From Dermatophagoides farinae (taxonomy: Eukaryota; Arthropoda; Arachnida; Sarcoptiformes; Pyroglyphidae), in NCBI RefSeq assembly GCF_024713945.1, contig NC_134686.1, positions 2,380,001 to 2,444,000 on the forward strand: DNA of 64,000 nt. The letters run 5' to 3'. Numbering within the stretch: the first letter of the stretch is position 1; every line of letters starts with the position of its first letter. The notes below the pieces were generated by a model. It was not told the DNA's origin, did no database searches, and saw nothing but the letters and a program-made list of their open reading frames with translations. The position numbers were made by a program, and so were the translations under genes. Shown here piece by piece: positions 25,711 to 36,568 of this stretch.

Positions 25711-28543
25711 TCAAATAGTAGTACTCATCAAAGAGAAATTAATCAGACCAAAATCATTATTATTCGTAATGGATGATAAATTTTTCGATGCATGTACACG
25801 CCATGATCCACCGCAAACACATTTTTTCACCCATTGTTGATCCCATGCTCGTGCTGCCGGTGATCGTGTTGTCGATTTTATTGATGATACAGAATTACAT
25901 CTTGTACATGACCGAATCAATTCGTTAATATTTTCATCCACATAACCAAGTGAAATATTACGTAGAACATCAATTCGTCGATCGCCATGAATGTTGAATG
26001 TGCCTTCAATGATAGGAACTTTTACCGTATATTCTAATGATGGTGATTCAATACCATAATGTAGTATTAATGGCAAAAAATGGCTGAATAATGCAGGGCT
26101 TGCAATTCCAATCGATTTAAGACAAATATCCATCTGATGAATCATAACCTGATTGGGCAGTACACAACATTCATCGATAATTGTTTCATCAATTTTTTCC
26201 GATGAAAGAACCAATTTGGACAATAGTTTAAATGTCGTTGATATGACATCAATATTTTCATGCATCTTATAGAAAGTAGGAACATAATTGGCATTGATTA
26301 GACTCCAAAAACGAATGATTACCAATAATTCTCGTAATGTATTCAATGATTTAACATCGAACAATAGGCCAGACTAGAGAGAGAGAGAAAAAAAAAGTAA
26401 AATTTAGAATAATAAACAATTAATCAAAATCAAATTCTCACCCCAGGTATTCTAAATTGTGGCTGATGACATTGTTGTGGAATCGATGCCAAAAGATATA
26501 AAGCTAAATCGCATACCCATTGTAATAAATGTTGAAATGATTGTTGAATAGCTGCTTCGACACAAAAATCTTTTGAATCCAATTTAACCAATACTTTATC
26601 AATGGTTATAAATTGTTGAATATCCGAAGTGCAAACGGGTTTTGTTTGTATCATTGAACTAAGCTTTTCGGCTGGACCTTCATTCTCTTGATATTCACGA
26701 GCACGAATTAAACGTTTGATTGTTTCGGCAATCGCATTCAACATTTTCATAGCATAATAATCGCCCGACTTGTATGATGTTGGACCGGAATTCACACAAC
26801 GATATAATGCAGCTTTAAGTTGTAATACTTTATCGAACCATTTTTGCTGTACATATGGTGGCTGTCGTGATCCACAAAAATTTTCGGTAATTTTTTCACA
26901 TAGTATATCGACAAATTGTGGTTTAATACTGATCAATATGTCCCAATAATCATTACCGGAGATTAATGCATATTCAAGCATTAGTTGAGCAAAATTTAAG
27001 CTCATCTGATTACAAGGTTCAATCATTGGTGATAGACGGAAAAAATGTAGCTGTGAAAATGAATCAATTGCTACCATAGCACAGCTACTCCATGTTAATC
27101 GGATATCACGGATGATCGATAATTTTTCTGACATCATTTCCTGTTGATTGAACATTCGAGTACCATTATTATTCAGACTTGAATGATTCGTTGTTGCAGT
27201 CAAATCAACAGTAACTAATGATTGAAGATTTTGTCGATATAAACATTTTATGGTTTTATCAGTGTACGCTACCATTATATATGATAATGGTGGATTCGTT
27301 TCGAACAATAACGAAGCAGGAGTCGATAAAGCTGATACATAATGAGCTGAAATGGTATTCATATTGAATTTCCATCGACGTTCGGTAATTGATTGATTTT
27401 GATCCATTTTTTTCAAATTTTTTATAACATTATTGAAAGAAACATTTACGTTACATAGTTCCCATAATTCAATGATTGAACCTTTTTTACCGGATGCTAT
27501 AACCACTGCAGCATCCGGACATTCTCGAACTATAAATTTCAATCGACTTACAATCGGATAATTATGTACGGATTGATTCGATGATTGACTATTCAATAAG
27601 GCACAATCCATATTGAAACTTTCATGTGTTTGACAATGAATCTTGAGTTTTTGTGTTTGATTTTCGGCCAAATTCAAAGAAACAGAAACGGTAAAACAAT
27701 GAATTGGCATATGAGAATTACCGTTGGATGTCATCACTAAAAATGATCCATTTTCCATATAGGCAATATCGATTAGTTCAATATTTGCTCGGCTATTGTT
27801 CAATATATCATATTCTTGAAGTATTTTTCCATCCGAACAGAAAAGATGTGCGTAGACGAAACCGGTGCTAGTGATACAAAGATAACCATCGGTATGTTTA
27901 TTACCGAATTGTACGACAGATGCTTGTAAACGATTATGGTTGAATTTTTCCTGATATTGAACATCCAGATCTTTTTTATCATAATTAACCATCATTTTCT
28001 GTCCGGAATGAAACCAAATGCCGGCAATGATACGATCACCGGCAAAACAACATGAATGATGATCTAAACGTTGCCAATCGGAAAGTAGAAAATCACGCAT
28101 TGACCATATTTCAATGGTGCCCATATCATCACCGATTAAAAGTTTAGCACCTTTATTATCCCATTCCAGTACTGTAATGTTTTCATCATGATCTTTAACC
28201 CTTTTTGTTAAAAAAAAACTGCTTAAAAAAAAACAGAACACATCAAATTAATTAACATACCGATATGGATGATATGGTAGATTTAAATCTACAACATATA
28301 CTCTAGTTTTGAGTAGATTATTTTCTTCTGAATCATCTAAAAGATCAAAATTCGATGTGAATGCCAAAATATTATTATTAGACAGAGATGAAATGACATT
28401 TGAAGAGCTAGAAAAAAAAATTCATGAATTTAATCCAAAAGAAATAAAAAACAATTATTCAACTATATTTTATACCCATCTTCAAGAAAATGTCGATGAT
28501 ATGGTGCAACATCATAACCAAAAACAGAATAAAGATGATCCAT
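25711..28543 (-). CDS. MED16: Mediator complex subunit 16
   Basis: Four exons in transcript order: 28543-28476, 28407-28261, 28200-26442 and 26373-25711, totalling 878 residues (human 877). The start MDHLYSVFGYDVAPYHRHFL corresponds to the short MD-LY start of the family. Exon 2 gives NNNILAFTSNFDL and TRVYVVDLNLPYHPYR. Exon 3 holds the WD40 region (NITVLEWDNKGAKLL, DGYLCITSTGFVYAHLF) and the helical half (GNDYWDILISIKPQFVDIL, LLQWVCDLALYLLASIPQQ). Exon 4 holds LRELLVIIRFW, DECCVLPNQ and the cysteine-rich tail CTRCNS with WVKKCVCGGSWR. MED16 is a tail-module subunit of Mediator, which links activators to RNA polymerase II. The exon 3 acceptor is acaaaaag. Introns are 60-68 nt. A TTTATT at 25458-25463 (AATAAA on this strand) lies inside ABTB1. 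Confidence 0.95.
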
Positions 28544-29039
28544 TATTTTGAAACAATGGACAAGAATTCTGTCGAAAATCAATCAATAAAACAAAATGAA
28601 GAAACAAAAATACCATCTATGGCAACATTAGTGATACCATCGATGGTGTAAATAGCCCGAAATGTGAATTTCTGTGAAAAAAACAAAAGAAAAAAAAATT
28701 CGCATATTTTACAAAACACACACACACACAATTTATATTTATAAAAATATGTACGCTTGGCTAAATTTAGTTTAACAAAAACGTTTTTTTCCTCTGGTTT
28801 TTTTACGGTTCATTTCCTAAAAAAAATACCATATTCAATATAGACGTCTGATTAATTATCCACCATATACAATCCTTTCGAATCATTATATTATATTGGC
28901 GTGAATCTTTTTTTTGTGTTGTGTTTAACTTTAATCTTTGATCACATCACCATCCATATATACAGAAGTACCCAATATCAATATCAAGAGAGAACATACA
29001 ATATATCGAATCGAATGTGAATTTTTTGTTGTTCAAAAA
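28544..29039. promoter_or_regulatory. divergent promoter region, MED16 and LNPK
   Basis: The 496 bp between two opposed start codons contain a short (CA)n, A runs and a 31-codon ORF at 28556-28651 (+) of unknown meaning. No TATA box in a convincing position was seen. Confidence 0.5.
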
Positions 29040-30554
29040 ATGGGTAATCTACTTTATTCGGTATGTTTTTTTTTTAAATTTTATTAGTAACAAATTTGGG
29101 TTCATGTGTATTTTTTTTTTCGTTTTCGTTTTCGTTTTTGTTTATTTACACAGCGCAAAAAGAATAATGCAAAAGAACAATTGGAAACAATTGAAGACGA
29201 AATACATCAAATTGATACATATAAATTAACAGCATTTATAAGGCAAAAAAATTATCTAGCACTCATTTATTTTCTATTCATATTGATTTATCCATCCGGT
29301 TTGGCATATATTTATTTTACATTCAACACTGTCAATCGTATGACAATATTGTATTCATTTTTATTCATAATATCATTACCAATGTTGTAAGTATCAAGTG
29401 ATTTGATGATTCGATTTTAATTTTTTTTAATTTTAAATTCATATAATTGTAAAATTACATCTAGCTTATATCTAATACGAAAGTATCTGCATTTATATTT
29501 TCGTTGGATTATTGAAAATAATAATATTCGTTTAGTGCAATTATTGAAAGAAAAGAAACAAATTCTATCAAAAGTACAAGAAACAGAAACATTTAATGAT
29601 GCTAAAAGTATATTGGAAAAATATGATCCATCATTATTGCGAAATCTTTCGTTATCATTGAATAATTTATCACAAATAGAATCTTCAAAAACTATTGCTA
29701 ATACTTCGATTCGTGATCGACGAAATATCGATACGTACAATCGACAACGGCAATCATTACCACATGCACCACAATCGAATCGTAATTATATGACACAGCC
29801 TTCATCATCATCATCATCATCGACTCGGCAAACATTAACACAGCCAACATTATCACCACCACCACCACCATCAACAACAACAACAACAACACCATCAATA
29901 GGTTATAGACAACGTACAATTAAACCAATATTGCCACAAAATCGAAGTACAGTGGAAAAATTAATTGATTATATGTTCAATGATGGACCAAATAATCGTT
30001 ATGCATTGATTTGTCCAAATTGTTCATCACATAATGGTATGGCATTACCGGATGAATTTGATTACATTGCCTATATTTGTGCATATTGTGGTACATTTAA
30101 TCCATCACGTAAGATACGTCCTACAGCACCGAAAATGATACAACAAAAAGCTATTGAAGCACCATCATCGCCATCATTAACAAGACCACGATCCAATACG
30201 ACAACAGTATTGAATGATAGTAATGTGAAAATTTTTGAATTATCAAGCGTGCTCAATAAAACGGTATGTAATGTAATGTAATGTAATGTGATTTTTTTGA
30301 CATTTTTGAAATTCATTCGATTTTTTTTCGATTGTAACACATAGAATGATTCATTAATTCGAACTCCACATATTGAAGAACCAGATGATAATGATGATGA
30401 TGATGATAATCGAATGAAATCCTCTCATAGTGATAAAAATGATAAAGATGTTGCTTTTAAACCGACAAAAGCAAAAGATACTCAACCGCAACAACAACAA
30501 CAACAACATAATGAACGAATTCGTTCAATCGATTCTTCAAGTGATGATGAATGA
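29040..30554 (+). CDS. LNPK: lunapark, ER three-way-junction protein
   Basis: Four exons: 29040-29060 (21 nt, MGNLLYS), 29154-29386, 29465-30263 and 30345-30554, giving 420 residues (human 428). The start MGN fits the N-myristoylation known in this family. A short coiled segment (EQLETIEDEIHQID) precedes two membrane helices at about residues 41-62 and 70-89. A cytosolic part follows with ILSKVQETETFNDAKSILEK, serine/proline/threonine-rich repeats, and the conserved DGPNNRYALICPNCSSHNGM. The zinc-finger cysteines are at 268, 271, 290 and 293 (CPNC, CAYC). The C-terminus is acidic with a glutamine run. Lunapark stabilises tubular ER junctions. AATAAA lies at 30863-30868. Confidence 0.95.
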
Positions 30555-31106
30555 TTGAATCTGATTCTTCATTGATTTTTCATGTCCATAGTCACCACAA
30601 AATTATCAACAAAAATTGAGATTTTGTTTTTTTTTCTTCATCATTTCATTTCACTGTATAAATTACCGATTAAATGGAATTTATTATTATTATATTTATT
30701 TATTATATCTCATTGTATTTTTATTGAAGGGAAAAAACAACAACAACAACACATCAACATTTTTAATATTTTTCTTCACATTATCATTAAATGTTATTGA
30801 TTATATGATTATTGATTGATTGATTAAAACATTTTTAAAAAAAATATGACATTTTTCTATGTAATAAAGAAAATATAAATGAAAGAAATCGATAACACAA
30901 TCATGTGAAACGAAACAAAACGAAACGAAACATTCTTTTTGATATGGAAAAGGGATTAAATTCAAGGCATAAGATATTGATAAATAGATGGATAGATAAA
31001 TAGATTGAAAATCGAAAACAGTCAGTCAGCAAGAACAATAGCAAACAAACAAACAAAAAAAATGCATTTAGAATGCCTTTTATTATTATGGCATCGATGA
31101 TAATGG
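30555..31106. other. convergent spacer, LNPK and bZIP gene
   Basis: About 550 bp of A/T-rich DNA holding the LNPK 3' UTR, with AATAAA at 30863. It also has short (CAA)n, (ATAG)n and (CGAAA)n tracts. No gene-like ORF was seen. Confidence 0.6.
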
Positions 31107-31892
31107 TTAATCTTTTTCAGTTTTGATCTTAGTACCAACAACATTGAATGGATTAATCATATTGATGGTATGGTGTTGGTAATTCTGATGATCATCATTA
31201 TGATTGATTTTGTTTTTAGTAATTAAACCACCAATTTGATTAATTTTCAGATCATAAAATGATGATTCAATTCGATCAATCTCTTTGTATGCAACAGATA
31301 TTTCATTTGCAATTGCTTGTTTTTTATTCAACAATTGTTTTTGTTGTAATTCCAAATTTTGTAATTGATTTTTAATCTTTTGTCGACTACGTGCAGCTGA
31401 TTCACGATTTTTCAAACGTCGTGTCTGTGTACGATTATCATCATTATTATTACTATGATGATGATGATGACCACCAATCAAATTATCGTCATTTGTTGTG
31501 GATTTTGATGACGATTTTAACACTGATATATCGAATAGGTCATCATAGCCACCATATCCAGAACTTGAGTAATTTGTCTCTTGTGTTGTTGTTGATGATG
31601 ATGATGATGATGATGCTGTTGTCTTTTGTGATGAGCAGCCAAACAATGATTCTTGTGATGATCGAAAATTGAATTGATAATTATTATTTGAGTCCATATC
31701 ATCAATAACATTAGAAGCCAATGTTGGTGATGATGATGATTGTGAATCATTAATCGATGATAGTGAATCAATATCACTTATCAATGATGATGAACGATAT
31801 TTTGCATATGAATCAAAATCATCATGATTCGAGTGTAATGATGAAGAAATTATGTATGAATCTAGTTCAAAATTGGCCATTTTCATTTCCAT
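31107..31892 (-). CDS. bZIP transcription factor, AP-1/BATF-like zipper
   Basis: A single-exon ORF of 261 residues, with ATGs at residues 1, 3 and 5 (MEMKMANFELDSY). The bZIP signature N-x7-R-x9-L is exact: Asn162, Arg170, Leu180, in RRLKNRESAARSRQKIK. Heptad positions 180, 187, 194, 201, 208 and 215 are Leu, Leu, Ile, Ala, Ile, Leu. The first 150 residues are serine- and asparagine-rich with a His run, as in activation regions. The last residues contain IKTE (256-259), a consensus sumoylation site. The zipper resembles Fos/BATF/ATF3 types more than CREB, but I cannot assign an orthologue. It is expected to dimerise and bind DNA in the nucleus. Confidence 0.85.
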   Translation of the reverse strand: MEMKMANFELDSYIISSSLHSNHDDFDSYAKYRSSSLISDIDSLSSINDSQSSSSPTLASNVIDDMDSNNNYQFNFRSSQESLFGCSSQKTTASSSSSSSTTTQETNYSSSGYGGYDDLFDISVLKSSSKSTTNDDNLIGGHHHHHSNNNDDNRTQTRRLKNRESAARSRQKIKNQLQNLELQQKQLLNKKQAIANEISVAYKEIDRIESSFYDLKINQIGGLITKNKINHNDDHQNYQHHTINMINPFNVVGTKIKTEKD

Positions 31893-32102
31893 TTTTGAAT
31901 ATATTTATTGAATTTAAATCGATTGATTGATGACCAATATAAATTTTAATAATACACTAGATGATGATGAATCGATCAATGATTAATAGATAGAGAAAAA
32001 CTTAGTCAATAATTGATCACAAATGGTTAAACAAAAAAAAGTGAACAAAAATTCAAGTTCAAATCAAATCAAAAAAAAAAAATTACTGATGATGTGTGAA
32101 TG

Positions 32103-32165
32103 ACTTTATTTTCACTAGTTTAATTGACAAAAAAAAATTGTCAATTAAAAATTTGAAAATAAAGT
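32103..32165. repeat. 63-nt foldback with 28-nt arms
   Basis: The left arm 32103-32130 and right arm 32138-32165 pair at 24 of 28 positions. The only mismatches form one 4-nt internal loop. The terminal loop is seven A. It could be a short-hairpin RNA (pre-miRNA-sized) or a miniature foldback element. It lies 211 bp upstream of the bZIP start codon. Confidence 0.7.
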
Positions 32166-33547
32166 TTCGATTCGGTTATATAATTAACAAATGGACTGTG
32201 ATTTTTTTTTTGGAACAAATCTCTCTCTCTGTGTGTGTGAATAAATAACAACGTGTTTCAAACTGGACAGGAAATTCAACAACAACAACAACGAAAAAAA
32301 AAATCAAAATGTGTACACGGACTTTTCAAATATATATTTTGAAAATTGAATACTTTCACGTGTGCACGTTTTAGTACTCAACTTTGTGCATACATTTTTT
32401 TCTTGCCAAAGTTACCGTGTGCACATGACAGTTGAAATTTTTTTTTTGTTGTGTTACTATCAACCGATTGTAGATGGCGTTATGTTGTGTTTGTAGTTTT
32501 TATTTTTTTTTTTTTGTTTATGATTTCTAATGTTTGAATGGATGATCATTATCACATATTCTGACCATTTTTTTTACTTGAATTTTTGAAAAATTTGATT
32601 TGTGTTTTCTTAAATATCAAATGTCATTTTATTGTCAGTGTGTGTGTGTGTACATGTTAAAGAAAAAGTTCTTGGTTTTTCTTGAATAAATGGAACACAT
32701 ATATGGAACATCAATGACAGAAAAAAAATGTTCCATCAACCAACAACAACAACAACAACAACAACAACAACGACAACGACAACAACGACAACGACAACAA
32801 TCGGAAAATGGAAAATGGAATGAAATAGGCATCAACATTGTTTCATGTGTGTGTGTGTGTGTGTTCATTCCGTTCGTTTGGTTTCAATTCGGTTCAATTT
32901 CGACTATCATCATAGTAAGTCTTTTCATTTCATTTTTTTTTCCATGTATAAAAATAGTGAAATAGTGTGTGTGTGTGTGTGTGTGTGCTATGTTTGTGTA
33001 TGTGATGGGCAAAACTAATCCATCATTTATAGGCGACAGTATGGCTGTATGTATTGTATTGTATATTTGTAATACTATGGTGTATAATACCCAAAATTGT
33101 CAGATGCAGTGGAAAAGAAAATGTGTGTGTGTGTAAGAAATGAACAAATAATAAATACATAGGGGCCAAATATATGCAGGTGCTGTGCGTGTCGATAAAA
33201 TTTCTATGTCGATGATGATGATGATTTGTGTGTGTGTGTGTTTGGGCTCTAAAGCTTGGCCCAAAAAAAATGTGTGTGTGTGCCATGATGTTTGACGTTT
33301 AAAAAAAAAACAGACAGGCAATACGAAAATTTTTCATCCCTAGAAAATTTCCATTTTTTTTATATTCCATATAATAATAATAATCTTCTATAGATATGGT
33401 TAAACAATGTTACTATGTCATTGTAATTCTGCGATTCTTGTGATTTTTTTTTCTTCATCATCATCATCTGGAATCTCATATGAATGACAGATTTTTAAAT
33501 TTTTTTTTTTCGGTTGATGTTAACATAATAAAAATTCAATGATTATG

Positions 33548-33670
33548 ATGAGCATTGAATCGAGGTTCATTCATTCCACCCCGGGTATCAGTCTGATAAT
33601 ATCATCATCATCATCATCATCACCATCACCGCCGCCATTCAATAATACCGATTTAACCCCGTTCAACTGA
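33548..33670 (+). CDS. short ORF, 40 residues, unknown
   Basis: ATG to TGA encodes MSIESRFIHSTPGISLII, a seven-serine run, then PSPPPFNNTDLTPFN. It is richer in C and G (CCG, ACC, TCC codons) than its surroundings and has no T runs, but the serine run is a plain (ATC)n repeat. There are no homology cues. It may be a microprotein, part of an exon, or chance. Confidence 0.2.
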   Translation: MSIESRFIHSTPGISLIISSSSSSSPSPPPFNNTDLTPFN

Positions 33671-34128
33671 ATGATGATGATGATGTTGATTCCCCTAATG
33701 CCATATTATTTTGTCATTAAAAAAAAAATCCAAACGTATGCTTGTTTGTTGTGTTTTTTCGTGGTTTCTGTTGTTGTTGTTGTTGTTGTTCATGATTCAA
33801 TGTGTTAAATATATTTTTTTTTCTCTCGACAATGATCCACAATTCAATGGATGAATCAATTTTCAAATCGATGATTATGATGATGATGATGATGATGGAT
33901 AGCAGCAACAGTAAAAGAAGCAGAATTTTTTTTCCAATTTTTGTTCAATCAAAAAAAAGTGTTAAAATTTTAAAAATCATATATATAACAATCTAGTGAT
34001 TATGAACTCAACAACAAAATGTGGTTGTCTTCATAAGAAAAAAAAAAATAATAATAATAAGGTGTCATGGCAAAATGATTATCACGTCACCGAAGATGAT
34101 ATATAAATTTTAGAAATGTCAAACACCG

Positions 34129-34159
<31 letters not shown>

Positions 34160-35625
34160 GTCAATTATAATATCTGTCTGTCTATTTGGAAAAATTTTTT
34201 TTTCACTACCGAATACAGTTGACAGTTTTGACGACTTGATTCTCGATTTAATAAGAATTTTGTTTCTTTTCTCCCATTGAAAATGAATTGAAATGAAAAT
34301 GTGTCATTGGTGTGTGTGTGTGTCATGGTGTTCCAAAAAAAATATTCCATTTTTTTCCATATTTTCAATATTTTGATTGATATTGATATATTGATAATAA
34401 TAATAAAGTCACTAATATATACTTGTGATTGAGTCAATCAATGGATCGTATGCGTGTGTGTGTGTGCGTCATTTGATTATGTTTGAAAATCCTTTTATTT
34501 TTCATGCTCATCTTCAAAAATCTGTCATTCATTCATTCATTCATTTTTTGTAATGAAATGACATTTATACCCGGTGTGTGTGTGTGTGTAAATATTAAAA
34601 GTAAAGTCAATCGGCGTGTGTATGTGATATATTGATGACATGTCATATATATGGTGGTGGTGGTGGTGGTTGTTCATTTTCCAATGTTTCAATGTTGAAT
34701 ATATATGCATAATTTGACAGTTTTACATATCTGACAGAAAAAAAAGATTGACACATGGCCACGGCCTTTTATTCCTTTTTGTTATTTTTGTGTGTGTGTG
34801 TGTTTTTTTTTCGGTACCCGAATGTAACAAAGTTCCAAAGTTTCAGCTTGTTTCTATCTAATCTATCGTTTAAAATCTAAATGGCAAATTGGTGTCGTCT
34901 TTTTATTTTTGATTTTTGATTTTTAAACAATCGACAAATTGCTTTTTTTTTGCTTGCTTGCTTGCTTGCTTAGATTGAAAGATTAGATTTTTTCTTTTTT
35001 TTTTTCTTTCTGATTTGTCAAATGTTGCTATATTTGATAAAATGGCATTTTGACAATGACCCAATGGTTTTCAATTATTAATTGTGTAATTTGATTTGAA
35101 ATGTGTGTGTGTGTGGTGATTGACAATAATGCACACCAACCACTACCACTACTAATAATTAGCATATATATTTAATCTTTGGCTTATTTTCATCAAATTT
35201 TTCATTTTAAATTGAATGATGATAACTTGCCACGTACATTTTTTTCATTGTACAGAATTGTCCAGAATTTTATTATCATCATAAAATTCCTCTCAAAGCT
35301 AAATTGAATAATTTGAATTCTTTATTCCGGTTTTTTTTCTTGTACATATAGTGGCCAGATATTCTTTCTCGAAATTTTTTTTTTCTGCATTAATAATACC
35401 CAATGTCGACAACCATATAGAATTGTTGTTGTTGTTGTTGTTGTTGTACACCACTAAGTAAAATTATGGTACAAACAAATGATGATGATGATAGCATAAC
35501 ATAAGTTTTGGTCTAAAATTCTCTCTTTCTCTCTCTCTCTACATGCACATGATATATATAAAAATATCCATGATAAATCAGTGATGATGATGATGATGAT
35601 GAAAAGACGAATAAGAAGAACCCAA

Positions 35626-35656
<31 letters not shown>

Positions 35657-36346
35657 GATGTGTATATATATCCACATTGAATGTTCTAAGCCATATTATT
35701 ATTTGGAAACGAACAAACTATGACGATGAAAAAAAAAGAAAAAATTGAGTATAGTATTTGTTTTGATTTTGGTGACAGTGATGAATCACCAGATGAAAAA
35801 TTTTTTTTTTTTTTTGCTTTTTTCGTTTCTTTTCTTTTCTTTCAAAGCTTTAACCGAATAGGAAAAAATGTTTGGCAAAAAAAAGGCCCTGAAACATATT
35901 ATGTGTGTGTGTGTGTGTGTGTGTTTGGGGCAAGCCTATGATGATCATCAGTATCCAGTTTTGCGCACTGTTTTTTTTTCATTTTTACTTCATATATATC
36001 GTTTTTATTCAGTTTTATCTCTTAGACATGTGGCCACACGGTTTGTTTCTCGGTACTGAATAAAATAAAATAAAAAAATAAAAAAAATATTAGACAGCAA
36101 GTAATGCTTGATCATATTTTTTTTCTGATTTTGATTTTTGTTTCACGAAAGATGGTGATATTTATCTGTGTGTGTGTGTGTGTTTGTATCTGAGATTTGA
36201 AGTTTGAAATTTCTAATTTCATAATATCATCATCATCATCATTTATTATTTGCATATTGTGGATGATGACGATGAAAAGATGATGAAAAATTTCAATTTT
36301 TTTTGTTGTTGTTTTTGTTATTCATAAAAAAATCCAACGGTAGCCA

Positions 36347-36568
36347 ATGGATGCTTGGAAATTAATATCCGATATATTGAAAAAGCCGGAAAAACAGCAA
36401 CAACAACAACAACAACGAAAAAAAATCCCTGAAATAATCTTATATCAGCTAATAAGATTTTCAATTAACCAGAGAAAAAAACAGAAAAAAATTTCCATCG
36501 ATGGTGGTCATATAGATTTTGGCAAAACAAAAAACAAAAAAAAGAAATTCAAAGATTTGAATAAATAA
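36347..36568 (+). CDS. short lysine-rich ORF, 73 residues, unknown
   Basis: It starts MDAWKLISDILKKPEK, continues through a seven-glutamine run, and ends in a lysine-rich tail. A (CAA)n repeat and A runs explain much of its openness. No family was recognised and it is probably fortuitous. Confidence 0.12.
   Translation: MDAWKLISDILKKPEKQQQQQQQRKKIPEIILYQLIRFSINQRKKQKKISIDGGHIDFGKTKNKKKKFKDLNK

Noticed and set aside
28309-28551. 80-codon plus-strand ORF with protein-like composition
   Set aside because: It begins at TTG and lies antisense to MED16 exons 1 and 2, whose splice phases and homology are solid; it has no family match.
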